A stretch of 64,000 nucleotides of DNA from Diadema setosum (lineage: Eukaryota > Echinodermata > Echinoidea > Diadematoida > Diadematidae), in NCBI GenBank assembly GCA_033980235.1, contig CM067075.1, positions 19,542,844 through 19,606,843 on the forward strand. The letters are read 5' to 3'. Shown one piece after another: positions 1 to 12,500 of the stretch. Numbering within the stretch: the stretch's first letter is position 1; every line of letters starts with the position of its first letter. The notes beneath the pieces were generated by a model. It had not been told where the DNA came from. It did not search any database and saw only the letters and a program-made list of their open reading frames with translations. Position numbers and translations under genes: made by a program.

Positions 1-1266
1 TTATCCTTTCATCTATTTCTCTTTTTGTTTTAAGATCGTGCCATTTGAAGACATAGCAAGGGAAGAAAATGAAGAAGAGGAAGAAGAAAAACTGAATAAT
101 GAAACTCGCGAAGCTGCATTGCACCTATGTCAACGCTGCATATTATTGTGTAATGAGTTAAGGTGTCCGGAATGATCTTGACAGGATTGTCGATTAATTT
201 TATCATGTAACTAAAGTTTAGGTTTGCATTCCCTTTTATCCTTCCTTTTTTTTCGCTCTTTTGTATTAATTTAAAAAATCACGCAATTTAGAAGAGAAAA
301 GAAGCAAAAAGAAATTAAAAAGGAGAAAATACCGATGGAACCAATGGGAGCGACATCGCACTATCAACGCTGTATTTATTATTTAGGTAACTTTGTGCCG
401 TCTTCAAATCTCCGAAATTATATCTTTAATAACCATATAGTGAATACTATCAATAAAGTGTGGGTGCGCATTGCTTTTCATGCTCTCTTTTGCGTTTTTT
501 GTTCATTTTAAGGATCACATTATTTAGAAAGAATAAGCATAGAAAAAGGAAAGAAATATTGGTCCAACTAACGGAGCGGCATCGCAGTACAACGCTGCGT
601 TTTGCTTAGCTTTGCATCGCTGAAAATATCACTTATATTCTGCGAAATTATCTTTTCTTTTATGACAATGATGGATGCCTATCACTTTACAAAGTGTGAG
701 TTTGCATCACTTTTTACACTTTCTTTTGCGTTTCTTTTTTTCTTATTTCAAGGATTACACTGATTTGAAGGGAAAAAAAGGAATAAGAAGAAAATATTGG
801 TGCAACTATAACGAAGCGGCATTCCGCTATATCAAAGCTGCGTTTAGCGTCCCTGAAAACGTGACTTAGAGTCTTTGCGCTGTGAGTTTTTAATATAATT
901 CAAGAATCGACGAATTTAAAAGAAAAGAAAAACAAAAAATTAGTGAAAGAAAAAAATATGAGTGGAACGAGCTTAGCGCAGAGTCAGCGGCATCGCACAA
1001 TCAACGCTTTGTGTCGCTAAAATGTGACCTAACATTGTCCGAAATTATCGTTTCGTTGATAATCGTTGATACTTGGGCCTATCACATGTAATAAAATGTA
1101 GGTTTGCATCACAGTCTATCTTCTCATTTATTTTTTTATTCCGCAATACTTCAAAGATCACGCAATTTACGAGAACATCGAAGAAAAGGAAGAAGAGGTA
1201 CATGAAAAAAAAAATAATGCGACTGTCACGAAGCGGTATCCGCAACTATCAACGTTGCATACTGTG
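1..1266. repeat. Degenerate ~240-bp tandem array, six units
   Basis: The motif caacgctg or a close variant recurs at 131, 365, 590, 833, 1002 and 1250, giving spacings of 234, 225, 243, 169 and 248 bp. Each is preceded by an A-rich block (aaagaaaaggaaagaaa-like) and a 'gcggcatcgca' motif. Each is followed by a 'aaattatctttt' and 'gtgtgggtttgcatcac' block. Units are diverged and the fifth is shortened. Short open frames here are shadows of the repeat. No coding gene is seen. Confidence 0.7.
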
Positions 1267-1724
1267 AAGTAGGAATTGCTATCGATCTAATTGAGCTAAT
1301 CTTTGCAAAATCTTGATGCAAATTATTGGAACTCATAAGGCCTACATTTATTATGGTGTGCTAATTAAGTGCCTGCTAAAGTTTTGATAATTAAAATTGT
1401 TTTTTTTTTTTTACTGTAAAATTAGACTGACAAGTAATACATCTCTAACTCCTCGCACAGTAGAGCTACGTGAAGCGCATGTTTGAGCAATGTAGATCTT
1501 GGGCGCGCATTGCGTAAAATTAGCCAGATGATTGGCTTATAGAGACTGCGTCGGGCGTGTCCTGTCTTTTCTCATTAATATTCATTATTCATAACTGACT
1601 GTCCTAGGATAGGCTTAGGACAGGCTTACAGAATACCGATTTTGCCTGTCCTAAGGGTATCATATTTTCTGTCCTACGCGCGCTCCTAGGATCGAAAGAA
1701 GGATCGCGCTTACAGAATACCACC
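1267..1724. other. Unannotated AT-rich sequence with a small foldback
   Basis: No gene is seen. From about 1556 to 1725 the motif tcctagga/taggcttaggacaggcttacagaatacc occurs twice in related form, suggesting a small degenerate foldback repeat. The rest is plain AT-rich sequence. Confidence 0.4.
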
Positions 1725-1976
1725 CCAGTAGCAGTACAACTCATCCCGCCGTCAAGCAAAGCGAGGCCGAGTTATCCCCGAGTCCGAGTCTAGCCTGACC
1801 CCGTTCGGGTAAGTTCCGAGGCTGAATGTTTTTGGTTAATATATCCCATTTTCGTCCTTACCCATCGAATATCTTGTCATTACAGCGTTATTCCGCACAT
1901 TTCCTAGGCATACGTTCACATTTTGGAGCAAAATTTGACAACTTTTGCAGGCATACCAGAACTTTGTTTGGGCTTT
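1725..1976 (+). repeat. 252-bp dispersed repeat, copy 1
   Basis: These 252 bases match the reverse complement of 40591-40842, which is the same length. Matching landmarks include ccagtagcagtacaactcat at the left end and gtttgggcttt at the right end. It contains a GC-rich block, then a stretch ending in gcataccagaactttg. It lies directly outside the left arm of the foldback at 2000. No coding potential is seen. The family is not recognised. Confidence 0.75.
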
Positions 1977-2122
1977 AAGGTTTTGTCGTGGTTTTCTGAA
2001 CTACATGCGTCTACATCTACGCTAACTTGGAGTTTAGTGCCTCGTAGTTTACAAAACCTCGAGGTTTAGAAAACCTTAAGGTAAAGGGACCTAGGTGTGA
2101 ACCTCACTATTGTTGGACGCTA

Positions 2123-2720
2123 ACATTAGCCGGGTTCACACGTACAAATTAGCGGGATGACGATCGCGATGCTCATCCCGAGTTTTTTTGCGAGCGTCCA
2201 TACGTACCAAATTAGCGGGATAGCGATCGCGATCGGTATCCCGCTAATTTGGCGAGCGTCCACACGTACCGAATTATCCCGCTAATTGCCAATAGAGATA
2301 ACAGCAAAGCCTGCAAACTGGGTCACACTGCGCCCTTCTCTATCACTGCCTGCGCGCACTTACCTTTGTCCATTGTCTTTTACGCGTCAGTGGTGTGGTT
2401 CGCGCGCTGTTGTTGTTGTGCTCCAAAGAGGTGAAGGACCTCTTCGCAGAGGCCTCGCTGTTGTGATGTGCACATTGCATGATGGGATGTAAAAACTCGA
2501 GATTCTTATCCCGACCGTTCACACGTACCAGCGCGGGGCCAATTATCCCGCTAATTGGCGAACCAGCGCAAGATTTCTTGGGATTAGCATCGCGATGCTT
2601 ATCCCGCTAATTTTCGGTTTTTTTCTGTCCACACGTGGAAAAAACTCGGGATGACGATCGCGACGCAAATCTCGAGATTTGTATCCCGCTAATTGGTGTA
2701 CGTGTGAACCCGGCTAATGT
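2123..2720. mobile_element. Foldback MITE-like element, nested
   Basis: It ends in 23-bp inverted repeats: acattagccgggttcacacg.. at 2123-2145 and its complement at 2698-2720. The interior repeats 'gcgggat' and 'gcgatcgcgat' motifs in both orientations (for example 2152-2175, 2215-2250, 2545-2610). Almost the whole element could fold back on itself. There is no transposase. Target duplication is uncertain. Confidence 0.7.
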
Positions 2721-2761
2721 TGTTGAGCTGTCATCAAGAGTAAAGTGCGTAGGTGTTGCTA

Positions 2762-3217
2762 AGGGTGCGTTTATAAGATTTTTCTTCTGGCCAGAAACAG
2801 TGTTTTGAAACACTGTTTATGGCCAAACAGTCATTCTAGCTCGAAAAAAAATCTTATAAACGCTCGCCGTGATTTGAAACAGTGTTTTGCAACACTGTTT
2901 GTAAACGCACAAAATAGTGCGTTTACAAACAGTGTTTCTGTAGAATCAGTGTTTCAAAAATCTTATAAACGCAACCGCGATCGCAAACACTGTTTATAAT
3001 GACGTCACAATACCTTGCGCGCACCCTGTTTCATCTTTTGCCGAGGAAAAACTGCGCAGAGTGAGTTGCGCAATGGCACAGTCTAAGCGAGAGCCCCAAC
3101 ACGCTCGGAGAAAAAATCTTATAAACGCTCTCCTGACGAATCTGTGATTTGAAACAGTGTTTCAAAACAGTGATTCAAAACTGATTCTAGGCACGCAAAA
3201 TCTTATAAACGCACCCT
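2762..3217. mobile_element. Foldback MITE-like element with 21-bp TIRs
   Basis: The left end agggtgcgtttataagattt (2762-2782) is the exact complement of the right end at 3197-3217. The internal motif aaaatcttataaacgc is reiterated near 2848, 2954 and 3114. Motifs 'aacagtgttt' and 'aaacactgttt' alternate in both orientations. No coding gene is present. It is an independent insertion inside the outer foldback arms at 2000-3407. Confidence 0.7.
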
Positions 3218-3407
3218 ACAATGGATCGGACTTCTTCGGACTCGGGGAAGTGGGCCAAAGCGTAAGCGCTAGAGAGGAGTCGATAGCGTAGGTCTCGTAA
3301 GTGAGGTTCACACCTAGATCCCTTTACCTTAAGGTTTTCAAAACTACGAGGTTTTGTAAACTAGGAGGCACTAAACTCCAAGTTAGTGTAGATGTAGACG
3401 CACGTAG

Positions 3408-4866
3408 TTTTGAAAACCACGACAAAACCTCAAGGCGAAGACACCACGACAACACCATAAGATTTCTTAAGGTTTTGTCGTACTTTCATCGTGGTTTTGG
3501 GAATGCCCCCCACAGAGCGTTAAAACTGCGACAAATGTGAACGGAGTTTTGTTAACCACGACGCTCAATTTTCCCACAATAGCGCGCAACCGTATGTGCG
3601 AATTAGGCGCCCTTTATTTTCAATCGTAATTAGCATTACCTTGAGGTTTTGCTAACTGCATGTAGGTGTGAACGGCATCGAAGTTTTGTCGTGGTTAGGG
3701 GAAGACATTTTTACGCTCGTATTTAGTATAACTCCAAGTTTTTGGATAGGTGTAGACATGGCTTATAGGAAACTTGCGCCGTTCGCCCGTGTACGCATTT
3801 GACTAAAACACCGGGACCATGCACCTTTAAAGACAGCATCTCAGCAGAGTTTAACAAGGGAGGCGTGTCTCATCCTATACCTCTCAGGTTCAATACGTCG
3901 TGCACTGTTGGGACTCTACTATACCTCAACATAGAGATGACCGTAAACAGACGGCCTTGATATGACGAAGCTTATATCATGCAGTGACAATGTTGAATAC
4001 AATATGAAAGCGAACACTTTCCTCTAGAATTTTTGATTGGACATGATATGATAAAGACATTGGAACAAGCAGGTCAACTCACTGAAAATAACTAGAAAAT
4101 AACAATTAAAAAATAACAACTTAGTTCCTTAAAATATCGTTTACTCATGTAAGCGTTATGTATATCGCTTTGTATGACTTTATGTGGAAGTTAAAAAGAA
4201 ATCACTTGAATTGAATTGAAGAGAACTTTATCATTATATGACAATTCCGTTTTATCTCTAATAGTCATCTATATTAGCCATGTATCCTGTCAAAAATTGT
4301 GTTTTTTTTGACAGAATTTTTACCAATAATGTGTTCAGCGACAGTCATCAATATCTCAATAAGTAAATTTGAAGATAGAAGCGAAAAGAATGGATCTCTT
4401 TGTTATTTTTTTAGCAAACAGGCTGTACACTGAGAAGCCACGAGAAAAGGCTAAACTATAACATTGCGTGGGTAGCGTATCAAAAGAATGTGTGTACTTT
4501 CAGAGGCTCACTCCATCGAATGTGAAGAATTCCACTGGCCAACAGGTTTAGAGTTAGCTTGATAACGTCAGCTGTCCAACGAAAGTTCTAAATTTTTGAA
4601 AACATTTTACTTGCCACCTAACTGAAAACCAAGTATTCATATGTATGACACCACAGGTCCTGGAAGGTGTATGCCAATTCATTTGTAGAGGAAAGATATT
4701 GATTCATTTGTAGAGGAAAGATATTGTAGGGGAGAAATATTTTTCTCTCTTTCTCTTCTTTCTTTAAAACAACTACAAAATATTGAGAATAGTGCGAGAC
4801 TTAAATGAAAAGTTTTCTTGTTTTTACGTAAGATCCCATATCAAGACTCTGCTTTCAATAATCTAC
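3408..4866. other. Non-coding sequence beyond the last recognised exon
   Basis: The first ~270 bp continue the foldback motifs (aaaaccacgacaaaacct and variants). From about 3760 to 4866 the sequence is AT-rich and unremarkable. 4686-4730 contains two copies of 'gattcatttgtagaggaaagatatt'. Because the host gene reads leftward on the minus strand, its 3' end or further exons could lie here or beyond the window. No convincing terminal exon or polyadenylation site could be assigned. Confidence 0.4.
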
Positions 4867-5106
4867 CTCGAACGTCGACATCAAAGGAACAAGTGGCTTC
4901 ATTGTCCGCCTCGTCTTTGGCCCGGCAGTTGACCTCGTAGTCTCCCTCAACGAAGACACCTTCTTGCCTGTCACAGGACAGCGAGGGTGACGTCGGACCA
5001 TTATCCACGGCGGGCACATTCCACGAGACATTGACCTCAGTTGACCCACGTGGAGCGTACGTCACGAAATCGGCAGGGCATGGTGTAAATTTGGGTTCTT
5101 CGACAT
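4867..5106 (-). CDS. Exon: HYR module (most 3' found)
   Basis: The acceptor is ...cctactacag and the donor is CGAG|gtagat. The exon is 240 bp, phase 1 to phase 1. The product starts VEEPKFTPCPADFVTYAPRG and has the HYR hallmarks VDNG, an EGDYEV turn and a KDEADNEATCSFDVDV ending. There are four cysteines, two more than usual for HYR. The whole module is in one exon, unlike the two split HYR modules upstream. This is the last recognised exon of the gene. Confidence 0.85.
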
Positions 5107-6549
5107 CTGTAGTAGGACAATCAACCCGTTCAAAAGAAAATACCTCATTCAAATCAAGAGTAGCGATAATAATACATGTACCTTCAATGATGATGACAAA
5201 GATGATGATAATGATATGCAAAATGATAGAAGCAATAATAAGAGCTACAAAAATGATTTCATAAAAATAAAAAATATAAACAGTAACAACGATTAACATA
5301 CTGTTTGTCCCTAAGTGACTAATGATATCTAAGTGAATCAAAAGGGAATGGTTGACTATTGAAGGACAATTCTATGTCATTATCATATTATTTGCTACTG
5401 TTAGGGATAGTGTATTTGGGAGCTTTATATTAACTTGGCAGATTTGATATTGCCGCTTGAAATGATAGCCAGCGAGTAAATATAATTGACACAAAAATGC
5501 GACTGACACTGAATTTACTTTACCTCAAATAATTAAATAATAATAGCTAGTTTTTATATAGCGAATTTCACACTTGTTAAGTATCTACCCTAACAGCTCA
5601 CTATACCATAAAGATCTTCTGAACATTTCAAAAGCATGGAGTACGTTTCTCTGTAATGACATTAAAGTGATTCAAACATTGATCAAAATGTTTGAAGTTT
5701 AATGACTATTCATTGGATTATGATTAATTAAGCGACTAATTCAAACTACATTGTTCACAAGAGAAATTTGGTAAGTTTGCTACAAATCTGCACCAAAATT
5801 GTTTGCTTGCACCAAAGACATCGGAAGCTAGAAACATTATCATCCCATTTCTGTTCTTACCCTCCTCCTTGTCCTTGAAAAATAAAACGACAGAGGACTT
5901 TCTGGTTTGTAGATAATATCCAACAACGAAAATCTCCCAGATTATTCGACTGATGTGCAATGAAAAAGAAATTGGTACGAAAAGTAACTACGGGGTTAAA
6001 CATAGAATCCAGTGAAATTACACTAGCATGACCGTAAGAAAGAAGGTGAAAATTACAGTGAATTTAAGTAACCACTGAGCGATACCTTGGCAGGTCACAG
6101 CCGAAAGGTCGCTTGGAAACCACAAGCCGTTACCCTGACAAGTTAGGATCGACGATGACAGTGGAGTAACTCGGAAACCTCTAACATCGCATGATATCAT
6201 GCAGACGTCACCGAAACTTGGATTCGTTGAGCACTGTCCGACAGTAACACCACTCTCCGCGGCGGGGTTTAAAACTGGACATGCCGTGGCTGTGTGTAAA
6301 AGTATCAAAGATGTTTTTGATTTTTTCTTCGTCAGATCTTAAACAGAAACTGTATGCAGAAGTTTACATTATTATCGTATATTACTCGATAAGCTGTTTG
6401 ACTAATATCCATGGGCGTCACCAGGGGGGGTGCGTTGGGTGCGTACGCACCCCCCTTCAGATCTTTCAAAAAAAAAATCAGTCTGCGAGCGACCTCAACG
6501 CCGGACGCTAAATAATTATTCTTTTCTATTTTTTTTAATATTTTGCACC

Positions 6550-6588
<39 letters not shown>

Positions 6589-9500
6589 CGTCGGCAATAA
6601 CGATTCGCACCCCTGGTTCTGGCAGCACTGATTTTATACATATCTATTAGTATTCTACAGTGTTTACTATTTATCGACCGTACTGTACATCCGTACGATA
6701 CGGAGCACTTAAAACGTTTGCATGTACGTGTGCTACTTACAAGTATGTTGGGTCTATGTACGTTACTTCTGACCAATCCATATTGCCAGCCCAAGAGCGA
6801 GCCTTAGCCTCATTTAAAAAAAAAAAATAAAAAAAAATGGAGGGGCAAGCATATTTTAGTTTTGCCCCCCCCCCATAATTAATAATTCCCGAAATGAGAT
6901 TTTCTTGCTTTTGAAAGAAAACAAAAATGTTTCCCCCATAAAAACATTGGAAGGCAAGCGCACCATTTGCCCCACCCCACATAATCATAATTCCCGCGAT
7001 GAAAAAATTTTCTTGCTTTTTTGTTAGAATTCAAGAAATCTGTCCAATTATTTCACCCAAAAGCAGTGGTGTAACTACGGAGGGGGGGGGGGATGCGCCC
7101 CCCATCCCAATCCGCTGGTAAAAAAAAAAAAAAAAAAAAGATTTATCGGAATAGAAGTTCAAGTGTTAGTAAACTGCTTTTGAATGAAAGAGTGATCCAG
7201 AAATAAGATATTTTTCTATGATTTCTTTTAACCATAATTAAATAGGTATATAGTGTGAAACATTGTTCAAAAAGCCCGGACCCGACAAAAGATTGTGATT
7301 CCTGGTTGGCATTCTGCATACAAGCAGGATGTGCGCAGTGTACTCAATACATCCGATCGAAGAGTCGCTACAGTGTTGCGCAATGTGATGTAGAATGTAC
7401 ACCTTTGTACCTTACGCTTTACAATAGTTATATCAAAGCTAGATCATTGATTTTGCTGTGTTGCTTTACATACTAGTCTATATAAAAATATCTTGCACTG
7501 CCAATAAAAAGACTTGACCTGGGCTAATTCCTAACTTTTCCATGTATATAATACAAACACACAAACAAACACGCACAATTAGTTTAGGGGATGCTCTAAA
7601 GTGCAGATTTTGGACATCCTTTCCCCGCTTGGTCTCTTCGACGCCACCTCGCTGGTCATACCTCCCCCAGTCATGAACATAAACCCACACCCTTGACTAC
7701 CAGTGGTGGATCCAGGGGGAGGGGCGCACCGGGCGTCCCCCCTTTAATTTCCAAAGCGAATAAGATAGCTGCAAACGGCAGTTTTTGGACAGTAAAATGT
7801 CAACATTTCCAAGCTCGCTCGCTCCTCTCGCTCGCATTTAGTCGTAATGCCATTCTTCTGAAGTTGCTGCAAGTAATTGCCGGCAGTTGCGTCTGGTGCG
7901 CCCCCCCAACCCCTTCATTTCCAAAGCGAAAAAATATAGCTACAAACGGCAGTTTGGGGACTGTAAAATGTCAAAATTTTTAAGCTCGCTCGCTCCGTTC
8001 GCTCGCATTTAATCTTTATGCCATTCTTCTGATGTTGCTGCCAGTAATTGCCTGCAGTTGCGCCCGGTGCGCCCCCCCTTAATTTCCAAAGCGAAAAAAT
8101 ATGGCTAAGAACGGCAGTTTTTGGACTGTAAAATGTAAAATTTTCAAGCTCGCTCTCTTCGCTCGCTCGCATTTAATTGTTATGCAATTCACCTGATGTT
8201 GCTGCCAGTAATTGCCAGCAGTTCCGCCCGGTGTCCCTCCCCCCTTAATTTCCAAAGCGAAAAAATATGGCTAAGAACGGCAGTTTTTGGACTGTAAAAT
8301 GTCAAAATTTTCAAGCTCGCTCGCTCGCTCGCATTTACTCTCTAAAAAAAATCGAGTGAAAATATTCACTCTTAAAGGAGTGAATTAAAAAAAGAATGAA
8401 TTTCGAGTGAATTTGGAGTGAATTTCGAGTGAAAATGTTCATTTTCACTCACTTTGGAGTGACCTCAAGGATCACTCGAAGATTTTGGAGTGATCCCTGA
8501 CGTCACTCTAAAACGAGTGAAAATGAACATTTTCACTCACAATTCACTCCAATTTCACTTTAAATTCACTCTTTTTTTAATTCACTCCTTTAAGAGTGAA
8601 TATTTTCACTCGATTTTTTTAGAGAGTAATTGTTATGCAATTCTCCTGTTGTTGCTACCAGTATTAAATTACCGGCAGTTGCGAACGTTGCGCCCCCACC
8701 CCTCCTTTTTTTACAAAGCAAAAAAATATGGCTACAAACGGCAGTTTTTGGACTGTAAAATGTCAAAATTTTCAAGCTCGCTCGTGACGATCCCCTCGCT
8801 CGCATGTAGTCGTTACGCCAGTCTCCCGATATCGCTGCCAGTAATTTGTCGTTTCACACCGTCATTCCATAATCCATTTATAGGGGGTACAACCCCCTCC
8901 GGCACTTCCACACCCTCCCCCACCCTTGCTCGCTCCCTCGCATACTACCCACCCCCCCCCCCCCCCCCCCCAAAGATGAAATCCTAGCTACGCTGGTGCC
9001 CTTTCCCCGCTTGGTTTCCCTTTAAAAAAAAAAACAAAACAGTAAAAGTCTAGGGATTGAGAGCTTCCTATATTCCAAATGTCTGTCCAAAAAGTCTCGT
9101 AAACATTTAGTGTCAAAACGCACCCCCCTTGAAAAAAAGCTGGTGACGCCCCTGATATCAGAAATGTAGAGCCTACATAATTACATGACATCTGAATGCA
9201 CTTCACAGAAAGAATGAAGCAACAATAAAACTGTACTGTTCAATACAAATGATATATCAACGAAATATACAGTATGTCCCCACAAAAAAACTACAATCCA
9301 CTTTTCGCACTGATAACACCCAATAAGACTAAACCATCTAAATGCTACTTCAGAGTCTTAAAATATAACATCTTAGCTCTATTTTGCAGAAAACTCCATT
9401 CAGTTTGGTTAAGCGGTCACAGAGAAATGGGGATTGTTGTAAAGCATGTCATGAGTCTGATTCTTCTAAGTTTAGCACTTCGATGCTCTTGGAAATGCAA

Positions 9501-12500
9501 ATTTATGTGTGAACACAATAGACAGAACTTGGATGGAAGAAACTTCTGACATGCTCTAGAAAATTCCTCATTTCTTTTTGACCACTTAAGCAAATCGAAT
9601 AGGGTTTTTTGTAAGATGTGGGCAATGATTTATAGTTTCATACCCTAAAATTGCATTTGGATTGATTCACTATTTTTAAAGCTACCACTGCGGAGGGCGC
9701 CGTTGTATTTTTTTTTTTTTTTGGGGGGGGGACATATACGATATATACTTAGCCATTTTCTACTCAAAATCTGTAATCTGCACAACTGTGGATCAGTTTA
9801 CTGTTTTTGATTTATATAAACGATATTGTCAATTCTTGCCATGAATCTCATTTTATTTTATATGCAGACGACACCTCACTTCTTGCCTCTCATAATGGTA
9901 TCAATGTGTTGATTGAACTTTTAAACAAAAATCTTTATCAAGTACATAATTGGTTTAAGTGCAATATGCTCACTTTGAATATAAGTAAAACACAATGTGT
10001 ACTTTTTAAACGCGGAGGTGTGCAGTATAATACTGATGATATGATTTTAAAAATTGGTGATATACGTTTGAAATTTTATGAATCTGTAAATTTTTTAGGT
10101 GTTGTATTAAACAGTAAGTTGAGTAGGAGCGATCATATTGACTTTGTCTGTACAAAAATTTCTCGTTTTATTGGAATTTTAAATCGACTGAAATATGATT
10201 TGCCAAGTTACATTTTGTTTGCTCTTTATAATGCTTATATTTTATCTGTTTTATCTTATTGCAATTCTATTTGGGGAAACACGTATTCTTGCCATATTCA
10301 AAGACTTTTTATACTACAAAAGAAAGCAATTCGAATTTTGTACAAAGTCAGATTATAGAGCTTCAACATCTAAGCTTTTTAAATCATTACACACTCTTAA
10401 ATTGCAAGATCTGAATAAAATGCAAATATGTTCCTTTATGCAACGTTTCCATGCTAAAACTCTTTCATCTTATTTACAAAATATGTTTTCTGTGAACTCT
10501 GATGTACATAATTACAATACAAGATCGTCAAATCATTTTCTTCGATGGCGTTTTTTAACCGATAAATCTAAATATTCGTTACGTCATACTGGTCCCGTTT
10601 TATGGAATACGTTAGAACTGAGCAAATTCAATACACAGTTTAATAATATGTTCAAAAGGCAGTACAAGAAGTTATGGATTAGTAAGTATTGATTGGATTA
10701 TTATGTATGGATGTATGGATGTGTTTAATGTTTTTCTCTTTTTTGTTATGATTAATTTAATTTAATTTGATTTTTTTTTAAAAGTAATTTTCAAATGATT
10801 ATAACGCGGGGTATGTGCAACATAACAAGCCTATTCTGGCTTTCTACGCGCATACCATTTTCCGGTCAACCAAACACATAATGTTAATGAGTTTCTGTTC
10901 TCTGTGTACCTGTGATATCTGTTTTCCCGATGTGTGTTTTTTTTTAATTCTTTTGTCTTTATCATAATCTCGCTTTGTTTTGTTGTCGTTTCCATTGTTT
11001 TTAAACTCACTTTTTGTACAATTTGCTCATATTCACATATACTTTGTATATTATATATTGAATCGGAAATAAAGATTGAATTGAATTGAATTGAATCAAC
11101 CGTGGCTAATCATAGTCATTATTAACCTGGTATTCATGGATTTTGTGAACTTTCCCCAAAGACATGACAATATGACGGGAATGGTTCATGCTTGACTTGT
11201 TTGAGGACTGGAATCCTGCTTTTAGTAGCACGCCCTCACCTCGGCAAGAGAAGTTGTTACTCGACCACGTGCCGTCTGCTTGGCAGATGGCACTACTCTC
11301 ACCAACACCCTCAAAGCCGTAGGGACAGTAGAAGTAGCAGCGGGTTCCGAACACCTCAGAGTACGGAGGGCTCCGCGGGCAGCCAGACTTGATGACGTCA
11401 GGTGGCAGGGTAAGGGCTGGACAGGTTTTAGCTGATGACAGATACAACGCAAGAAGTATGTTTGTTTCTTCATTTGCAGACATCACAGAATGCCATTATA
11501 TGTGACACTTCCATTTTTCATCATGTAGAAAAGTTTCTGTCACGTGTCTTGCTGATACCTTGATAGATTTAATAACAATTTTGGTTTTTAAGACATGGTC
11601 CTCGACATAAAGCTAACTTACGGGTACACATATATTCAGTTTGCTACGACAACTCTGGCTAACAATATGAACCGTCACTCATGCACAGTCTATTAATTTT
11701 GTAGTGTCATTGCGACGAAGCTATTTTAGCTAGTTATCGCCTATGTCTCTCTGGTGAACAACGTACTGCGTAACATCACAAAATTTGACAAAGAATGAAA
11801 AATTTGATGTTTGTTGTAATCGTTATGAATATCTGTCCATAGTATTCCATTCATCAAAACTCTTCTTAAGGGTGATTTGCTTTATTTCATAACTGGTTAA
11901 TTTTCTGTCATGTTATAAAGTCATTTTGAAAGTTTTACGTAAAGTATCGTGGTATGAACTATTTATATTTGGGGGACTGCATCATACAGTTGGCTTCCTA
12001 CTAGCCCCTCAACTTTCATTTACTGTCTTTTATGAAACAAGCTGTGTTTTAAAGGGATCGTATAGTTTTGGTTGAGACCTAATTTCAGGTGTCTAACATG
12101 ACTTTTGTGAGATAATGAGAAACATCTTTTGAAATATGAAAGAGCATGTAATTCCACGAGGAATTCAAAGTTTATTTGATGAAAATTGGTTTTGAAATGG
12201 CTGAGATATCCAAAACCGAGCTATTCTAATAAGTTTGGGACCAACACTTTATTACGATCGCTTTGTTTTACTTTGTTTTTGGATGTTTCAGTCATTCCAA
12301 ACCCGATTTTAATCAAATAAACTTTGAATTCCTCGTAAAATGGTACGCTCTGTACTATTTCACAAATGTTCTCTTGGTATCTCGCAAAAACTTAAATGCC
12401 CAGTTCTCATCTCCACCTATACTGTACCATCCCTTTAATATGGAATTACATGCATGTTACATGAAATATATTATTTTGTCGTTTGTAATTATACATGTAT

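Larger units (their letters stand above)
2000..3407. repeat. Outer foldback element with ~108-bp inverted arms
   Basis: The left arm (about 2000-2107) and right arm (about 3301-3407) are imperfect reverse complements. The left arm ends aaggtaaagggacctaggtg and the right begins cacctagatccctttacctt. The arms also share acatctac..taacttggagtttagtgcctc. Between them lie two further terminal-inverted-repeat elements (2123-2720 and 2762-3217), so the arms flank a nested stack. No transposase frame is present, so it would be non-autonomous. Confidence 0.7.

Noticed and set aside
4540..4600. Possible further minus-strand exon (acceptor ...aatttag, donor tgga|gtgagc)
   Set aside because: The required phase 1 entry gives a stop within seven codons and the acceptor lacks a pyrimidine tract; no CCP or HYR motif is present.
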